Of a stretch of DNA of 52,398 nucleotides, positions 18,739 through 27,573 are shown one piece after another; the first letter of the stretch is position 1; the number at the start of each line of letters is the position of its first letter. The position numbers and the translations under genes are program-made. This DNA comes from Oceanospirillaceae bacterium (GTDB lineage Bacteria > Pseudomonadota > Gammaproteobacteria > Pseudomonadales > Balneatricaceae): assembly GCA_024640955.1 (NCBI GenBank), contig JAHEDZ010000017.1, positions 1-52,398 of the forward strand, given 5' to 3'. The notes under the pieces were generated by a model. It ran no database searches and was not told where the DNA came from. It worked only from the letters and a program-made list of their open reading frames with translations.

Positions 18739-19404
18739 TCAGCTTAACGTGGAGTCAGCCTGCTCGGTTTTTTGGCTTAGACAGAGATCAGCAGGCAGAC
18801 TTGAGTCCAGTACGAGCTCAGCATTAACCATGTCATTTCCTAAGGCTTTACGCTCGGCCTCGCTGGGTGAAAACCCGTAGTGCAGCCAACGATCAACCAA
18901 CCTACGCTTGAGTTCCGCTTTGGGTGGATTTAGGAAGACGGTAACGTCAAACAGCGGCGCCAATTGACGCCAGATAGGCCGATCCAGCAGAAGATAGTTG
19001 CCCTCAACTACCACGATCGGCACATCATGCTTGAGCAGACCGCCGTTGGGTACAGTTGCATCAAGGCTGCGATCAAAAGTTGGGTAGCGAATGTCTCCAC
19101 CAGTATTACGGATCGCCGATATCAGCTCCAACAAGCTCTCAACAGCGAATGTCTCTGGCGCACCTTTGCATCTTAATAAGCCACGAGCGATCAGCTCTTC
19201 GTTATCTAAATGATAACCATCCATTGGAACCAGCGCCGCTAAGCCGTCGGTATCATCGTTGATGTTGTCGACAACGGCGGCCGCCAAGGTGGACTTACCG
19301 GAACCCGGTGGACCAACAATGGCGGCCAGAAGCCGCTGACCTGGCACCCTAGAGCGCCGTATCAACTCAACCGTTTTAGCGATATCCGGACCCGAAGCCG
19401 CCAT
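18739..19404 (-). CDS. frcK: Fructose transport operon kinase FrcK
   Basis: A 221-residue P-loop kinase with Walker A GPPGSGKST at 31-39, PMDGYHLDNEE, and EGNYLLLD. The position directly behind a fructose-type ABC system reproduces the frcBCAK order known from rhizobia, where FrcK is annotated as the fructose transport system kinase. Its substrate has not been established to my knowledge; phosphorylation of the incoming sugar or of a nucleoside is possible. It starts one base after the frcA stop and overlaps nothing. A paralogue lies at 5328-5948. It ends one base from the opposite-strand alcohol dehydrogenase gene. Confidence 0.82.
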   Translation of the reverse strand: MAASGPDIAKTVELIRRSRVPGQRLLAAIVGPPGSGKSTLAAAVVDNINDDTDGLAALVPMDGYHLDNEELIARGLLRCKGAPETFAVESLLELISAIRNTGGDIRYPTFDRSLDATVPNGGLLKHDVPIVVVEGNYLLLDRPIWRQLAPLFDVTVFLNPPKAELKRRLVDRWLHYGFSPSEAERKALGNDMVNAELVLDSSLPADLCLSQKTEQADSTLS

Positions 19405-19405
19405 A

Positions 19406-20197
19406 TCACACCGCGTTCAATAGCTCTTGTGGAGGCTCTTTCGCACCTACCATAAACGCAACAGCATCGTTCATTTCGTACTCATCAGGACGAATCACAC
19501 AGAGACGAGTTCCGAGGCGGTGGATGTGGATACGATCCGCCACCTCAAACACGTGGGGCATGTTGTGACTGATAAGAATAACGGGCAATCCGCGTGCCTT
19601 TAGCTCTTTGATCAGATCGAGAACGCGGCGACTCTCTTTGACACCCAACGCAGCGGTTGGCTCATCCAGAATAACAACCTTCGAGCCAAAGGCTGCAGCA
19701 CGGGCAACCGCCACACCCTGGCGTTGACCACCGGAGAGCGTCTCTACTGCCTGCTGGATGTTCTGAATGGTCATCAAACCCAGCTCATTCAACTTCTCGC
19801 GAGCAAAGGCCTCCATCGCAGGCTTGTCCAAACGACGGAAGAGACTACCCATGATGCCAGGCTTGCGCAGTTCACGTCCCATAAACATATTATCGGCAAT
19901 CGAGAGCGCCGGTGACATCGCAAGCTGTTGATATACAGTCTCTATTCCCTGATCTCGAGCGTCTAGTGGCGAGGTAAAGTTAACCCGTTTACCTTCTAGG
20001 TAAATTTCGCCAGCATCCGGAACTAAGGCACCTGATAATGCTTTAATCAGCGTTGATTTGCCCGCGCCATTATCGCCAATGACGGCAACCACCTCACCGG
20101 GATATAGCTCAAAGTTGCAGTGATCCATAGCAGTAACGTGACCATAGCGTTTGAGCAAATTTACTGCTTTTAGAATAGGTTCTTGGTTACTCATCAC
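19406..20197 (-). CDS. frcA: Fructose-type ABC transporter, ATP-binding protein
   Basis: A 263-residue ABC ATPase with Walker A GDNGAGKST at 41-49, signature LSGGQRQGVAVARA near 152, and Walker B VVILDEPTAALG. It has a single nucleotide-binding domain, unlike RbsA/XylG-type proteins with two, and this is the FrcA arrangement. The segment YQQLAMSPALSIADNMFMGREL is typical of sugar importers of this class. It overlaps the end of frcC by 4 bases (ATGA type), so translation is coupled. It would dimerise to power the FrcC channel. Confidence 0.92.
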   Translation of the reverse strand: MMSNQEPILKAVNLLKRYGHVTAMDHCNFELYPGEVVAVIGDNGAGKSTLIKALSGALVPDAGEIYLEGKRVNFTSPLDARDQGIETVYQQLAMSPALSIADNMFMGRELRKPGIMGSLFRRLDKPAMEAFAREKLNELGLMTIQNIQQAVETLSGGQRQGVAVARAAAFGSKVVILDEPTAALGVKESRRVLDLIKELKARGLPVILISHNMPHVFEVADRIHIHRLGTRLCVIRPDEYEMNDAVAFMVGAKEPPQELLNAV

Positions 20198-21267
20198 ACT
20201 GTCGCCTTTCTAATCCACTGATCTATAGAGACAGCGGCAATAATCAACACGCCGATCAAAAGATAGGTCCACTGTACATCAACACCCAAAAGCCTTAGAC
20301 CGAGTGAAAAAACACCAACTATTAACGCGCCAAATAGGGGGCCCAGTACCGATCCACGGCCACCAAAAAGAGAGATACCCCCGATAACGACCGCCGTGAT
20401 CGACTCGATATTCGCGAACTGACCTACTGTTGGGGAGACGGAGCCGAGGCGACCAATCATTGCCCAACCTGCGAATGCACAGATAAGACCGGCAACCATG
20501 TATACCGAAATAAGAACTTTGTCGGTTTTAACACCCGATAGTTCCGCCGCATCTTTATCATCACCGATGGCATAAACATGTCTCCCCCAAGCGGTGGAGC
20601 TCAACACATAGGCAAGCAAAAGAAATAGCAGAATCATAAACACGACGCCGTAGGTGAATACCGCGCCCCCGATATTAAATTTCTCACCGAAGAACTGCAG
20701 TATCGGGGCAGTATCAGCGACATCTTGTGCGCGTATGGTCTCATTAGCGGAGTAGAGAAAATTGGTCGCGAGCGCGATCTGCCACATGCCCAGGGTGACA
20801 ATGAAAGGTGGCAACTTATAACGCGCCACGAGAAGACCGTTCAGATACCCAATAAAGGTACCGCACACTAAACCACAAAGCACACTGATCTCGGCTGGCA
20901 AACCGTAACGGAAGGTAAACTGTCCCATCACAACAGACGAGAGCACCATTATTGCCCCGACTGACAGATCGATACCGGCCGTTAGAATAACAAGTGTCTG
21001 CGCTGCAGCAACGATACCGACAATCTGTACCTGCTGAAGGATCAACGTCAACGCGAAAGGCGAAAAGAACTTCGATCCAGCCAAAATACCGAAAACAACA
21101 ATCGATAAAGCCAGAACAATCAGCGGTACGACCCAGGGTGAGCGGTGAAGAATATGCTGCATCGTTCGCAGCACACCGCCCTCTTCTTGTTCAAATTGAG
21201 CAACAGTCGTTTTAGCTGCACCCAGTGACTGCTCGTACGCGAGCGGCTTATTAGAGTTTGCAGACAT
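20194..21267 (-). CDS. frcC: Fructose-type ABC transporter permease
   Basis: A 357-residue inner-membrane permease of the RbsC/AraH family. About 50 cytoplasmic residues precede the first helix, followed by around nine to ten hydrophobic segments. The diagnostic motif LVILTAGIDLSVGAIM is near 110 and the EAA-like region AAELSGVKTDKVLISVYM lies in the second half, followed by AVVIGGISLFGGRGSVLG. It forms the channel as a homodimer. It is separated from frcB by 98 bases holding a strong hairpin, and overlaps frcA. Confidence 0.93.
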   Translation of the reverse strand: MSANSNKPLAYEQSLGAAKTTVAQFEQEEGGVLRTMQHILHRSPWVVPLIVLALSIVVFGILAGSKFFSPFALTLILQQVQIVGIVAAAQTLVILTAGIDLSVGAIMVLSSVVMGQFTFRYGLPAEISVLCGLVCGTFIGYLNGLLVARYKLPPFIVTLGMWQIALATNFLYSANETIRAQDVADTAPILQFFGEKFNIGGAVFTYGVVFMILLFLLLAYVLSSTAWGRHVYAIGDDKDAAELSGVKTDKVLISVYMVAGLICAFAGWAMIGRLGSVSPTVGQFANIESITAVVIGGISLFGGRGSVLGPLFGALIVGVFSLGLRLLGVDVQWTYLLIGVLIIAAVSIDQWIRKATV

Positions 21268-21312
21268 AGGAAAATCTCAAATACTTTTGGAGAAAGGCAA
21301 AAACCAACATAG

Positions 21313-21348
21313 AACACGCTGCGGATCATTGCGACCACGCAGCGTGTT
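21313..21348 (-). promoter_or_regulatory. Strong hairpin between frcB and frcC
   Basis: AACACGCTGCG and CGCAGCGTGTT form a perfect 11-bp stem with a 14-base loop, 17 bases after the frcB stop. No clean T-run follows on the minus strand. Such hairpins after periplasmic binding protein genes stabilise the upstream mRNA and attenuate the downstream genes, giving an excess of binding protein. Confidence 0.6.
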
Positions 21349-21365
21349 TTTACTGCTCAGGGAAA

Positions 21366-22397
21366 TTAGTTACCCCAGCAGAGTTCCAGACCTTCATTCA
21401 CAGAGATAGAGTCAACGCCTGATACTGGTTTGTCAGTGATCAGTGCCGCACCTGTGTCGAAGAAGTTTTTGCCATCAGTCATTGCAGGCTTGGTACCGTT
21501 GTCGGCCCATGCTTTGATCGCTTCTACGCCCAGAGCTGCCATGCGCAGTGGGTACTGCTGAGAAGTCGCACCAATTACACCGTCACGTACGTTACGTACA
21601 CCGGCACAGCCACCGTCTACAGAGGTGATCAGCACATCATTCTCGCGACCGATCGATTTCAGCGCTTCATACGCACCCGCAGCCGCTGGTTCGTTGATGG
21701 TGTAGACAACGTTGATCATTGGATCTTTCGCCAGCAGGTTCTCCATTGCGCGACGACCACCCTCTTCGTTGCCATCAGTCACGTCGTGACCAACAACGCG
21801 TGGGTCAGTCTCATCACCCCACTTGTTTGGATCGCCCAGATCAATACCGAAGCCTTTCATGAAGCCCTGGTTACGCAGAACACCAACTGTTGGCTGAGAC
21901 ACGTTGATATTCAGGAACGCAATCTTCGCATCAGCTGCTGCTGCACCCAGAGTCTCTTTAGCCCAAGCACCGATCAGTTCACCTGCAACAAAGTTATCAG
22001 TTGCGAAGGTAGAGTCAGCTGCATCGATTGGATCCAGTGGAGTATCCAGCGCGATTACCGCCAGACCTGCATCACGAGCCTGCTTTACAGATGCAGTGAT
22101 GCCTGATGTATCAGACGCAGTGAGCAGAATACCGCTTGCGCCATCAGCAATACAGGTTTCGATAGCCTGTACCTGAGTTTCGTTATCGCCGTCAGTTTTG
22201 CCCGCGTACGCTTTAAGCTCGACGCCGATCTCTTCAGCTTTCGCCAGAGCGCCTTCACGCATTTTGACGAAGAATGGGTTGGTATCAGTTTTGGTGATAA
22301 GACATGCAGACACTTTGCTGTGGCCGCCGGCCATCGCCGCGCCAGACATAGCCGTTGCAGCAACTGTTGCCGCGATGATGCTTGCGAGTTTAGACAT
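21366..22397 (-). CDS. frcB: Fructose-type ABC transporter, periplasmic binding protein
   Basis: A 343-residue sugar-binding protein of the RbsB/FrcB family. Signal peptide [23 protein letters not shown] is visible, with cleavage before GGHSK. Motifs typical of the fold are [25 protein letters not shown], the hinge [14 protein letters not shown], and [36 protein letters not shown] lies 6 bases before the ATG, and an AACAATAA sequence lies just upstream of it, a possible Hfq/Crc site. It is the first gene of frcBCAK. Fructose is the best guess for the substrate from the operon architecture, with ribose or mannose as alternatives. Confidence 0.92.
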   Translation of the reverse strand: MSKLASIIAATVAATAMSGAAMAGGHSKVSACLITKTDTNPFFVKMREGALAKAEEIGVELKAYAGKTDGDNETQVQAIETCIADGASGILLTASDTSGITASVKQARDAGLAVIALDTPLDPIDAADSTFATDNFVAGELIGAWAKETLGAAAADAKIAFLNINVSQPTVGVLRNQGFMKGFGIDLGDPNKWGDETDPRVVGHDVTDGNEEGGRRAMENLLAKDPMINVVYTINEPAAAGAYEALKSIGRENDVLITSVDGGCAGVRNVRDGVIGATSQQYPLRMAALGVEAIKAWADNGTKPAMTDGKNFFDTGAALITDKPVSGVDSISVNEGLELCWGN

Positions 22398-22410
22398 GAT
22401 TAACTCCTGG

Positions 22411-22418
22411 TTATTGTT
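22411..22418 (-). promoter_or_regulatory. AANAANAA-type (Hfq/Crc) motif before frcB
   Basis: On the minus strand AACAATAA lies two bases upstream of the AGGAG of frcB. It fits the AANAANAA motif that Hfq and Crc occupy on catabolite-repressed mRNAs in Pseudomonas. The crc gene lies 3.3 kb away at 25720-26493. Inference from motif only. Confidence 0.45.
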
Positions 22419-22457
22419 ATGGATGTTAACTACTCAATTGTATTTACCGCTCGCCGA

Positions 22458-22577
22458 AATTCGTTCGAATTCGACCAGCAAACGATCGGATCATTTGCCT
22501 GTAGGGTAGCGACACTCTATTTGATCGAATTCCAGAGTGTCAATAATTAATTCAAAATTAATTAATAACTCATTGAC
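22458..22577. promoter_or_regulatory. Operator-rich region between frcB and the ROK regulator
   Basis: Several dyads lie here: AATTCG/CGAATT (22458-22471, spacer TT), GACACTCT/AGAGTGTC (22511-22541), TAATTAATT/AATTAATTA (22544-22564, spacer CAA), and GTCAAT/ATTGAC (22539-22577). They fall in the shared upstream region of two divergent genes, where a ROK repressor usually binds. Which dyad is the true site cannot be decided by eye. Confidence 0.5.
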
Positions 22578-22667
22578 GCTGAATTTATTCACATTTAAGT
22601 TGTCGGCATAACAATAACTTGAACAACGGAGTAGACTCCGAGCAGTCACTCTCGGATCAATTTTGCT

Positions 22668-23894
22668 ATGTGCCCAAGACGCAGTTTCACCGACAAAGCT
22701 CAAACGGCTAGGATTAGAGGGACTAATCTGACTACCGTTCGTGGGATGAACGAGCGGTTAGTTCTGCATCTGGTGCGCACACACGGACAACTCACTAAAG
22801 CCGAGGCAACCAAACTCACCGGACTCTCTGCAAACGCCATCTCTATGATTTTTCGCGCATTGGAGAAGGATGGATTCCTGCTGAGAGGAGAACCGATTCG
22901 AGGTCGGATTGGACAACCCTCCGTACCTATGCGCTTGAACCCGCAAGCTCGCTACTTTGCCGGGCTCTACGTTGGGCGTCGTGCCTATCGTCTGATCATC
23001 ATCGATTTTGTGGGCAACATTTTGGCGCGTACAACTGAACTGCATGAGTACCCGACACCTAGCTCCCTGATGGAGTTCATCGCAGACAACTTTCCGCAGG
23101 CGCTTGCAAGCGCGGGAATTGAGAAGTCCGATCTGAGCTCCTTCAACATCGCCTGCCCGGAAGAACTTTGGAGCTGGACAGACGAGCTGGCCATCTCGCC
23201 TGAGGAGATGGCTCCTTGGCGTACATTTGACACCGCGGCCGAAACCTACAAATTGCTCGGGATACCCGTCGCTGTTGAAAACGATGGTACAGCAGCCTGC
23301 CGAGCCGAGCAGGTTTTCGGGAACAAACACGCCGCTCTGGATTGGGCCTACTTCTATGTTGAGAGCTTCATTGGTGGTGGGGTTGTGCTCAACGGCAGCG
23401 TCTATCAAGGACGTCGCGGGCATGCGGGAGGCTTTGGACCCCTGCGCGTACCCGACCAACCTGAGGGCAATCGCCTACTCGATCACGCTTCACTGATAAC
23501 TCTAGAATCGATGATCAAAGCGCAGGAGTCCGATCCCATTGGTCGCCTTTACAGCGACGACCCGCATTGGGATACGATAGAGCAACCACTAGAAAGGTGG
23601 ATTCAACGTGCCGCTAAGAGTCTAGCTTATGCCTTCATTTCGGCACTCACAGTAATAGACTTTGAAGAGTTCGTACTCGATGGATCCATGCCGCCTAATG
23701 TGCGCCAACGTCTTCTCGAAGAGGTCAGAAATCAGTGGAGCCAATTAGATCTTCAGGGTATCGATACCCCAGCACTCTCAACAGGAACCTTCGGCGAGAT
23801 AGCGGGCGCTTTGGGTGCCGCAGCCATACAGATCTCTAAAGAGTACATGATCGATCACAACCAACTTCTGCAGCAAAACAGCCTAATCAGCTAG
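22668..23894 (+). CDS. ROK-family transcriptional regulator of the fructose operon
   Basis: A 408-residue NagC/XylR-like regulator. A winged HTH lies at about 25-80 (LTKAEATKLTGLSANAISMI, then GRIGQPSVP). The ROK sugar-kinase-like domain follows (AFIENDG-like segment VAVENDGTAACRAEQVFG; ESFIGGGVVLNG). The usual zinc motif with closely spaced cysteines after the sugar-binding region is absent; the sequence there is GRRGHAGGFGPLRV. Kinase activity is unlikely. Divergent orientation from frcB makes it the probable local repressor, responding to fructose or its phosphate. The ATG at 22668 has a poor ribosome site; starts to about 22746 are possible. Confidence 0.87.
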   Translation: MCPRRSFTDKAQTARIRGTNLTTVRGMNERLVLHLVRTHGQLTKAEATKLTGLSANAISMIFRALEKDGFLLRGEPIRGRIGQPSVPMRLNPQARYFAGLYVGRRAYRLIIIDFVGNILARTTELHEYPTPSSLMEFIADNFPQALASAGIEKSDLSSFNIACPEELWSWTDELAISPEEMAPWRTFDTAAETYKLLGIPVAVENDGTAACRAEQVFGNKHAALDWAYFYVESFIGGGVVLNGSVYQGRRGHAGGFGPLRVPDQPEGNRLLDHASLITLESMIKAQESDPIGRLYSDDPHWDTIEQPLERWIQRAAKSLAYAFISALTVIDFEEFVLDGSMPPNVRQRLLEEVRNQWSQLDLQGIDTPALSTGTFGEIAGALGAAAIQISKEYMIDHNQLLQQNSLIS

Positions 23895-23917
23895 CGAAAA
23901 GTCAGCTTGATTGGAAG

Positions 23918-24781
23918 CTACTCAATATTCTGGATCTGCTCGCGCATCTGCTCGATCAACACTTTAAGCTCAACCGAGCAGGAGGTGGTGCTGGTGACTA
24001 TGGACTTAGATCCGAGGGTGTTGGCTTCGCGGTTGAGCTCTTGCATCAGAAAGTCGAGTCGGCGGCCTACTGGCCCCTTCTGCCTGAGTGCACGTCGTAC
24101 CTCGTTCACGTGAGTTTCGAGACGATCGAGCTCCTCGGCCACATCCGCCTTCTGAGCCAGCATCACGACCTCTTGCTCTAAACGACCGGCATCAAGGTCG
24201 ACACCAAGCTGTTCAATACGCTGGCGCAGGTTGTCACGTTGCGCCACCAAAATCTCTGGCATCAGACGACGCACTTCGACCACAATTTCGTCTATAGCGT
24301 CGAGACGCTGCTCAATCAATTTCGCGAGTTCAGCCCCTTCGCGTTTACGTGCATCAATAAACTGATCAAGCGTCGCATCCAATAGCTCCGCTGCTACACC
24401 AAGCACCGCCTCGGTCTCAATACCGGCGCTCTTCTGCACGCCAGGGTAGTGCAGCAGCGCGAGAGGATCGACTGGCGCGAGATCACTCGAGTGAGATTTA
24501 ATCTGCTCGAGGGCTTTGACCAGAGAAGCGACCCGCTGCGAATCGACCTCAATCTCTGAAGAGCCGGACTCAGCATGAAAGCGTAACGCACATTCGATCT
24601 TGCCGCGGCTCAACTTGGAACGCAGCTTATCACGCACAACCGGCTCGATATCTCGCAGAGCCTCATGTATTTTTAATTGCGGTTCCAGAAAGCGATGATT
24701 CACCGCGCGCAACTCCCAACTCAGGTTACCCCAAGAATAAGTCGCCTCTTTGCGCGCAAATGCGGTCATACTCTGTGTCAT
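23918..24781 (-). CDS. yicC: YicC family endoribonuclease
   Basis: A 287-residue conserved protein beginning MTQSMTAFARKEATYSWG and ending with the family-typical GRRLDFLMQELNREANTLGSKS and VELKVLIEQMREQIQNIE. YicC proteins are reported to be RNA endonucleases acting in small-RNA decay. Long charged helices lie in the middle. Length is normal. It is divergent from rph, an arrangement widely conserved in proteobacteria. It ends 24 bases from the ROK regulator stop. Confidence 0.95.
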   Translation of the reverse strand: MTQSMTAFARKEATYSWGNLSWELRAVNHRFLEPQLKIHEALRDIEPVVRDKLRSKLSRGKIECALRFHAESGSSEIEVDSQRVASLVKALEQIKSHSSDLAPVDPLALLHYPGVQKSAGIETEAVLGVAAELLDATLDQFIDARKREGAELAKLIEQRLDAIDEIVVEVRRLMPEILVAQRDNLRQRIEQLGVDLDAGRLEQEVVMLAQKADVAEELDRLETHVNEVRRALRQKGPVGRRLDFLMQELNREANTLGSKSIVTSTTSCSVELKVLIEQMREQIQNIE

Positions 24782-24886
24782 ATAGGATCAATCTCTATTA
24801 AAATTCCCAATTCACTCACTATAACAGCCGTTCGCACTCTGCTCTATTGAGCGCACCGCTTATTGAACGCGCAGGAAGGTACCTTT

Positions 24887-25657
24887 ATGAGCTCAACTCT
24901 GTCAGATCAGATAAAAAACCTTGGCCTGGACGCTATGCGCCCGAGCGGCCGCGAACCGGATCAGATGCGCGATATCCGCATCACGCGCAACTACACCAAA
25001 CATGCTGAAGGTTCTGTTCTGGTTGAGTTTGGCGATACTAAGGTGCTCTGCACAGCATCTGTTGAACGCGGTGTACCACGCTTCTTACGTGGTTCTGGCC
25101 AGGGCTGGGTGACCGCAGAATACGGTATGCTACCCCGTGCCACCAACACACGCACAGCACGCGAGGCTTCACGCGGTAAACAGGGTGGCCGCACGCTCGA
25201 AATTCAGCGCCTTATCGGTCGCTCACTACGTGCCGCAATGAACCTCAACAAGCTAGGCGAGAACACCATAACTATCGATTGTGATGTTATTCAGGCAGAT
25301 GGCGGTACGCGCACAGCATCCATTTCCGGCGCCTATGTGGCCCTATGCGATGCGATCGCTTTCCTCAAAAAGGACAAAAACGGCGCAATGAAAGGAAATC
25401 CACTTAAGCACCAGATTGCTGCGATCTCAGTTGGCATTTACAAAGAGCAGCCTGTTCTCGACCTGGACTATGCAGAGGACTCTTCAGCGGAGACCGATAT
25501 GAACGTTGTGATGACCGAAAAGGGTGGTTTCGTAGAGGTACAGGGCACAGCAGAGGGAGAGCCCTACAGCGAGGAGGAGCTCAATGCGATGCTGGCGCTA
25601 GCGCGTAAGGGTATCGCACAAATTACAGCTGCACAGACTGCCGCGCTCGAAGCTTGA
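24887..25657 (+). CDS. rph: Ribonuclease PH
   Basis: A phosphorolytic 3'-5' exoribonuclease that trims tRNA 3' ends. The sequence [54 protein letters not shown] and AETDMNVVM is diagnostic. The start at 24887 has AGGAAGG 7 bases upstream and gives 256 residues, with 16 residues ([16 protein letters not shown]) before the canonical MRPSGRE start at 24935, which would give 240 residues. The Shine-Dalgarno sequence favours the longer form. It lies directly before the convergent crc gene. Confidence 0.95.
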   Translation: MSSTLSDQIKNLGLDAMRPSGREPDQMRDIRITRNYTKHAEGSVLVEFGDTKVLCTASVERGVPRFLRGSGQGWVTAEYGMLPRATNTRTAREASRGKQGGRTLEIQRLIGRSLRAAMNLNKLGENTITIDCDVIQADGGTRTASISGAYVALCDAIAFLKKDKNGAMKGNPLKHQIAAISVGIYKEQPVLDLDYAEDSSAETDMNVVMTEKGGFVEVQGTAEGEPYSEEELNAMLALARKGIAQITAAQTAALEA

Positions 25658-25676
25658 TCGACCGATGATTGTAAAT

Positions 25677-25698
25677 GGGGGCAGTGAGACGCTGCCCC
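25677..25698. terminator. Hairpin between convergent rph and crc
   Basis: GGGGCAG (25678-25684) and CTGCCCC (25692-25698) form a 7-bp GC-rich stem with loop TGAGACG. No T-run follows on either strand, so termination is only suggested by position between the ends of two convergent genes. Confidence 0.4.
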
Positions 25699-25719
25699 AG
25701 GCTAACGACTGTATCTGAA

Positions 25720-26493
25720 CTAGAAATCGATCGCGTAGTCGATGATTAAGGGGGCGTGGTCTGAAAAGCGTTCGCCTTTGTAGACCGAGGCTGAGCGCAC
25801 AGTTTTACGCAGGTTAGCTGTTGAAATTTGGTAGTCTAGACGAGCGCCTTCGTTCAACGTCCAAGCGCGATTGTAGTCTGGCCACCAGGTAAACTGTTTC
25901 TCTGCTTTGTTCGCCTCGCGGAAGCAGTCAACAAAGCCCATATCCCCGAACACCTCTTCGATCCACTCGCGCTCCTCAGCGAGAAAACCCGAGACCTTCT
26001 GGTTTACATACCAATTGCTTAGATCAACCGGTTTGTGAGCGATGTTCACCGTACCGGCAAAAATAAATTCACGACGCTTGCGCAGTGTCTTAGAGAGGTG
26101 CCCGTGGAAGTTCTCAAGATAATCCATCTTGCGCGCCTGAGCCTCTTCACTCTCTAGCCCTGATGGAATGGTAAAGGAGCTAATGCTGACGCGGTCAAAA
26201 TCTGCTTGAATGAAGCGACCTTCGGTATCGCAGGCTTCAAAGCCTAGACCGGTCATGATCGCTTTAGGTACTTGGCGCGAGTAGATCGCCACACCCGAGT
26301 AGCCATCATCCCAAGCTTCAAAGAAGTACGCATGGTAACCCTCGGGGTGGTAACGTTCGTCGTCCAGCTGGTACTCACGAGCCTTGAGGTTCTGAATACA
26401 GACAACATCAGCATCCTGTTTGACCATCCAGTCAAAGAAACCGCGATCGGCTGCTTGAACGATTCCCTGAGCGTTAAAACTAATCACACGCAT
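25720..26493 (-). CDS. crc: Catabolite repression control protein Crc
   Basis: A 257-residue protein with the exonuclease III/AP-endonuclease fold that in Pseudomonas acts with Hfq to block translation of catabolic mRNAs. Two nuclease metal residues are replaced. The expected Glu of LQE reads IQN (N35) and the Asp of GDxN reads GTVN (T148). The late Asp-His pair FSDHAP is retained. The sequence TGLGFEACDTEGRFIQADFDRVSI and the WWPDYNRA area resemble Pseudomonas Crc closely. Gene order rph-crc-pyrE is the Pseudomonas arrangement. If it acts as Crc, it could govern the fructose and aromatic genes here. Confidence 0.86.
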   Translation of the reverse strand: MRVISFNAQGIVQAADRGFFDWMVKQDADVVCIQNLKAREYQLDDERYHPEGYHAYFFEAWDDGYSGVAIYSRQVPKAIMTGLGFEACDTEGRFIQADFDRVSISSFTIPSGLESEEAQARKMDYLENFHGHLSKTLRKRREFIFAGTVNIAHKPVDLSNWYVNQKVSGFLAEEREWIEEVFGDMGFVDCFREANKAEKQFTWWPDYNRAWTLNEGARLDYQISTANLRKTVRSASVYKGERFSDHAPLIIDYAIDF

Positions 26494-26657
26494 TGACGAG
26501 GCGCACTCCGTTGTAAGGGTTATTGAGGAGATCTACCATTGTAGCCTTGATGCGGTCGTATTTACAGAACTTCAAGGCTGAGAAATTTGGGCGCTTTGCT
26601 TGAATTCAGGTATCCTAGGCGCCGTTTCGATTACGCAATTTTCGAGGTTTTAGAGCC

Positions 26658-27305
26658 ATGCAGGCATACCAGCGCGAATTCATTCAGTTTGCTATCGAGA
26701 AGGGCGTCCTGCGCTTCGGCGAATTTACTCTCAAATCAGGCCGCACCAGCCCCTACTTTTTCAATGCCGGTTTATTCAATACCGGTGAAGCGATTGCCAA
26801 GCTCGGTCGCTTCTATGCCGCTGCAATCGAAGCCTCGGGCATCAACTACGACATCATGCTCGGCCCCGCCTACAAGGGCATCCCGCTGGCAACGGCTACA
26901 GTTGTAGCCTTGGCGAATGACTTTGGTCGCGATGTGCCCTACGTCTTCAACCGCAAGGAGAAGAAAGATCATGGTGAGGGTGGCAACCTTGTCGGTGCGC
27001 CTCTGGAGGGCCGCGTATTAATCATCGATGACGTGATCACGGCTGGCACAGCCATTCGTGAAGTGATGGCTATTATCGAAGAGGCGGGAGCCACGCCCGC
27101 AGCAACGGTTATCGCGCTCAACCGAATGGAGCGCGGCAAAGGTGAGCTATCAGCAATTCAGGAAGTTGAACGCGACTACGGTATGCAAGTTGCCAGCATC
27201 ATCTCACTGGACGACCTAATCGAATACCTGAAAGAGCTTGGTGACCACGCAAACGAACTAGAAGCGATCAAGGCTTACCGCACTGAATACGGCATCAGCG
27301 CTTAA
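26658..27305 (+). CDS. pyrE: Orotate phosphoribosyltransferase
   Basis: A 215-residue enzyme of pyrimidine synthesis: orotate + PRPP gives OMP. It shows the PRPP-binding motif [13 protein letters not shown] at about 120-132, the flexible-loop [10 protein letters not shown], and the N-terminal [18 protein letters not shown]. Length is as in E. coli PyrE. Divergent from crc, with the start 165 bases away. The next gene downstream is tRNA-Phe. Confidence 0.97.
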   Translation: MQAYQREFIQFAIEKGVLRFGEFTLKSGRTSPYFFNAGLFNTGEAIAKLGRFYAAAIEASGINYDIMLGPAYKGIPLATATVVALANDFGRDVPYVFNRKEKKDHGEGGNLVGAPLEGRVLIIDDVITAGTAIREVMAIIEEAGATPAATVIALNRMERGKGELSAIQEVERDYGMQVASIISLDDLIEYLKELGDHANELEAIKAYRTEYGISA

Positions 27306-27332
27306 TTTCAGATGCAATTTTCTGCACAGCGG

Positions 27333-27361
27333 TTGACTTAATTCCCACCAAAGGTTTTAAT
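27333..27361 (+). promoter_or_regulatory. Promoter of tRNA-Phe
   Basis: TTGACT (27333-27338) and TTTAAT (27356-27361) are separated by 17 bases, a good sigma-70 match. The bases after the -10 are GC-rich (GCCGCCGCC), the discriminator type seen at growth-rate controlled stable-RNA promoters. The mature tRNA begins 14 bases after the -10. Confidence 0.65.
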
Positions 27362-27374
27362 GCCGCCGCCTGAT

Positions 27375-27450
27375 GCCTCGATAGCTCAGTTGGTAGAGCA
27401 GAGGATTGAAAATCCTCGTGTCGGTGGTTCGATTCCGCCTCGAGGCACCA
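27375..27450 (+). tRNA. tRNA-Phe (anticodon GAA)
   Basis: A 76-base cloverleaf is readable by hand. The acceptor arm pairs GCCTCGA with TCGAGGC, the D-arm contains AGCTCAGTTGGTAGAGC, the anticodon loop TTGAAAA is closed by GAGGA/TCCTC, and the T-arm is GGTGG-TTCGATT-CCGCC. The CCA end is encoded. The anticodon is GAA. No integrase or attachment-site duplication is seen beside it. Confidence 0.97.
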
Positions 27451-27573
27451 AACAAAATAGCCAAGACAGCGCAACAGCACTAGGGCAACACACCACCGTT
27501 TGTTGAAAAAATTCGACCCATAACGCGCCCGAATGAGTACAATAAGTGTCTTATAGTTAATTAGGCAGTATCT

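Noticed and set aside
22758-23459. Minus-strand frame of 233 codons inside the ROK gene
   Set aside because: Overlaps a well-supported regulator on the other strand and has no family motif or ribosome site.
22668-23894. ROK sugar kinase
   Set aside because: It has an N-terminal winged HTH, lies divergent from a transport operon, and lacks the zinc Cys motif.
25720-26493. Exonuclease III (xthA)
   Set aside because: The fold matches, but two metal-binding residues are replaced (IQN and GTVN) and the rph-pyrE neighbourhood is that of crc.
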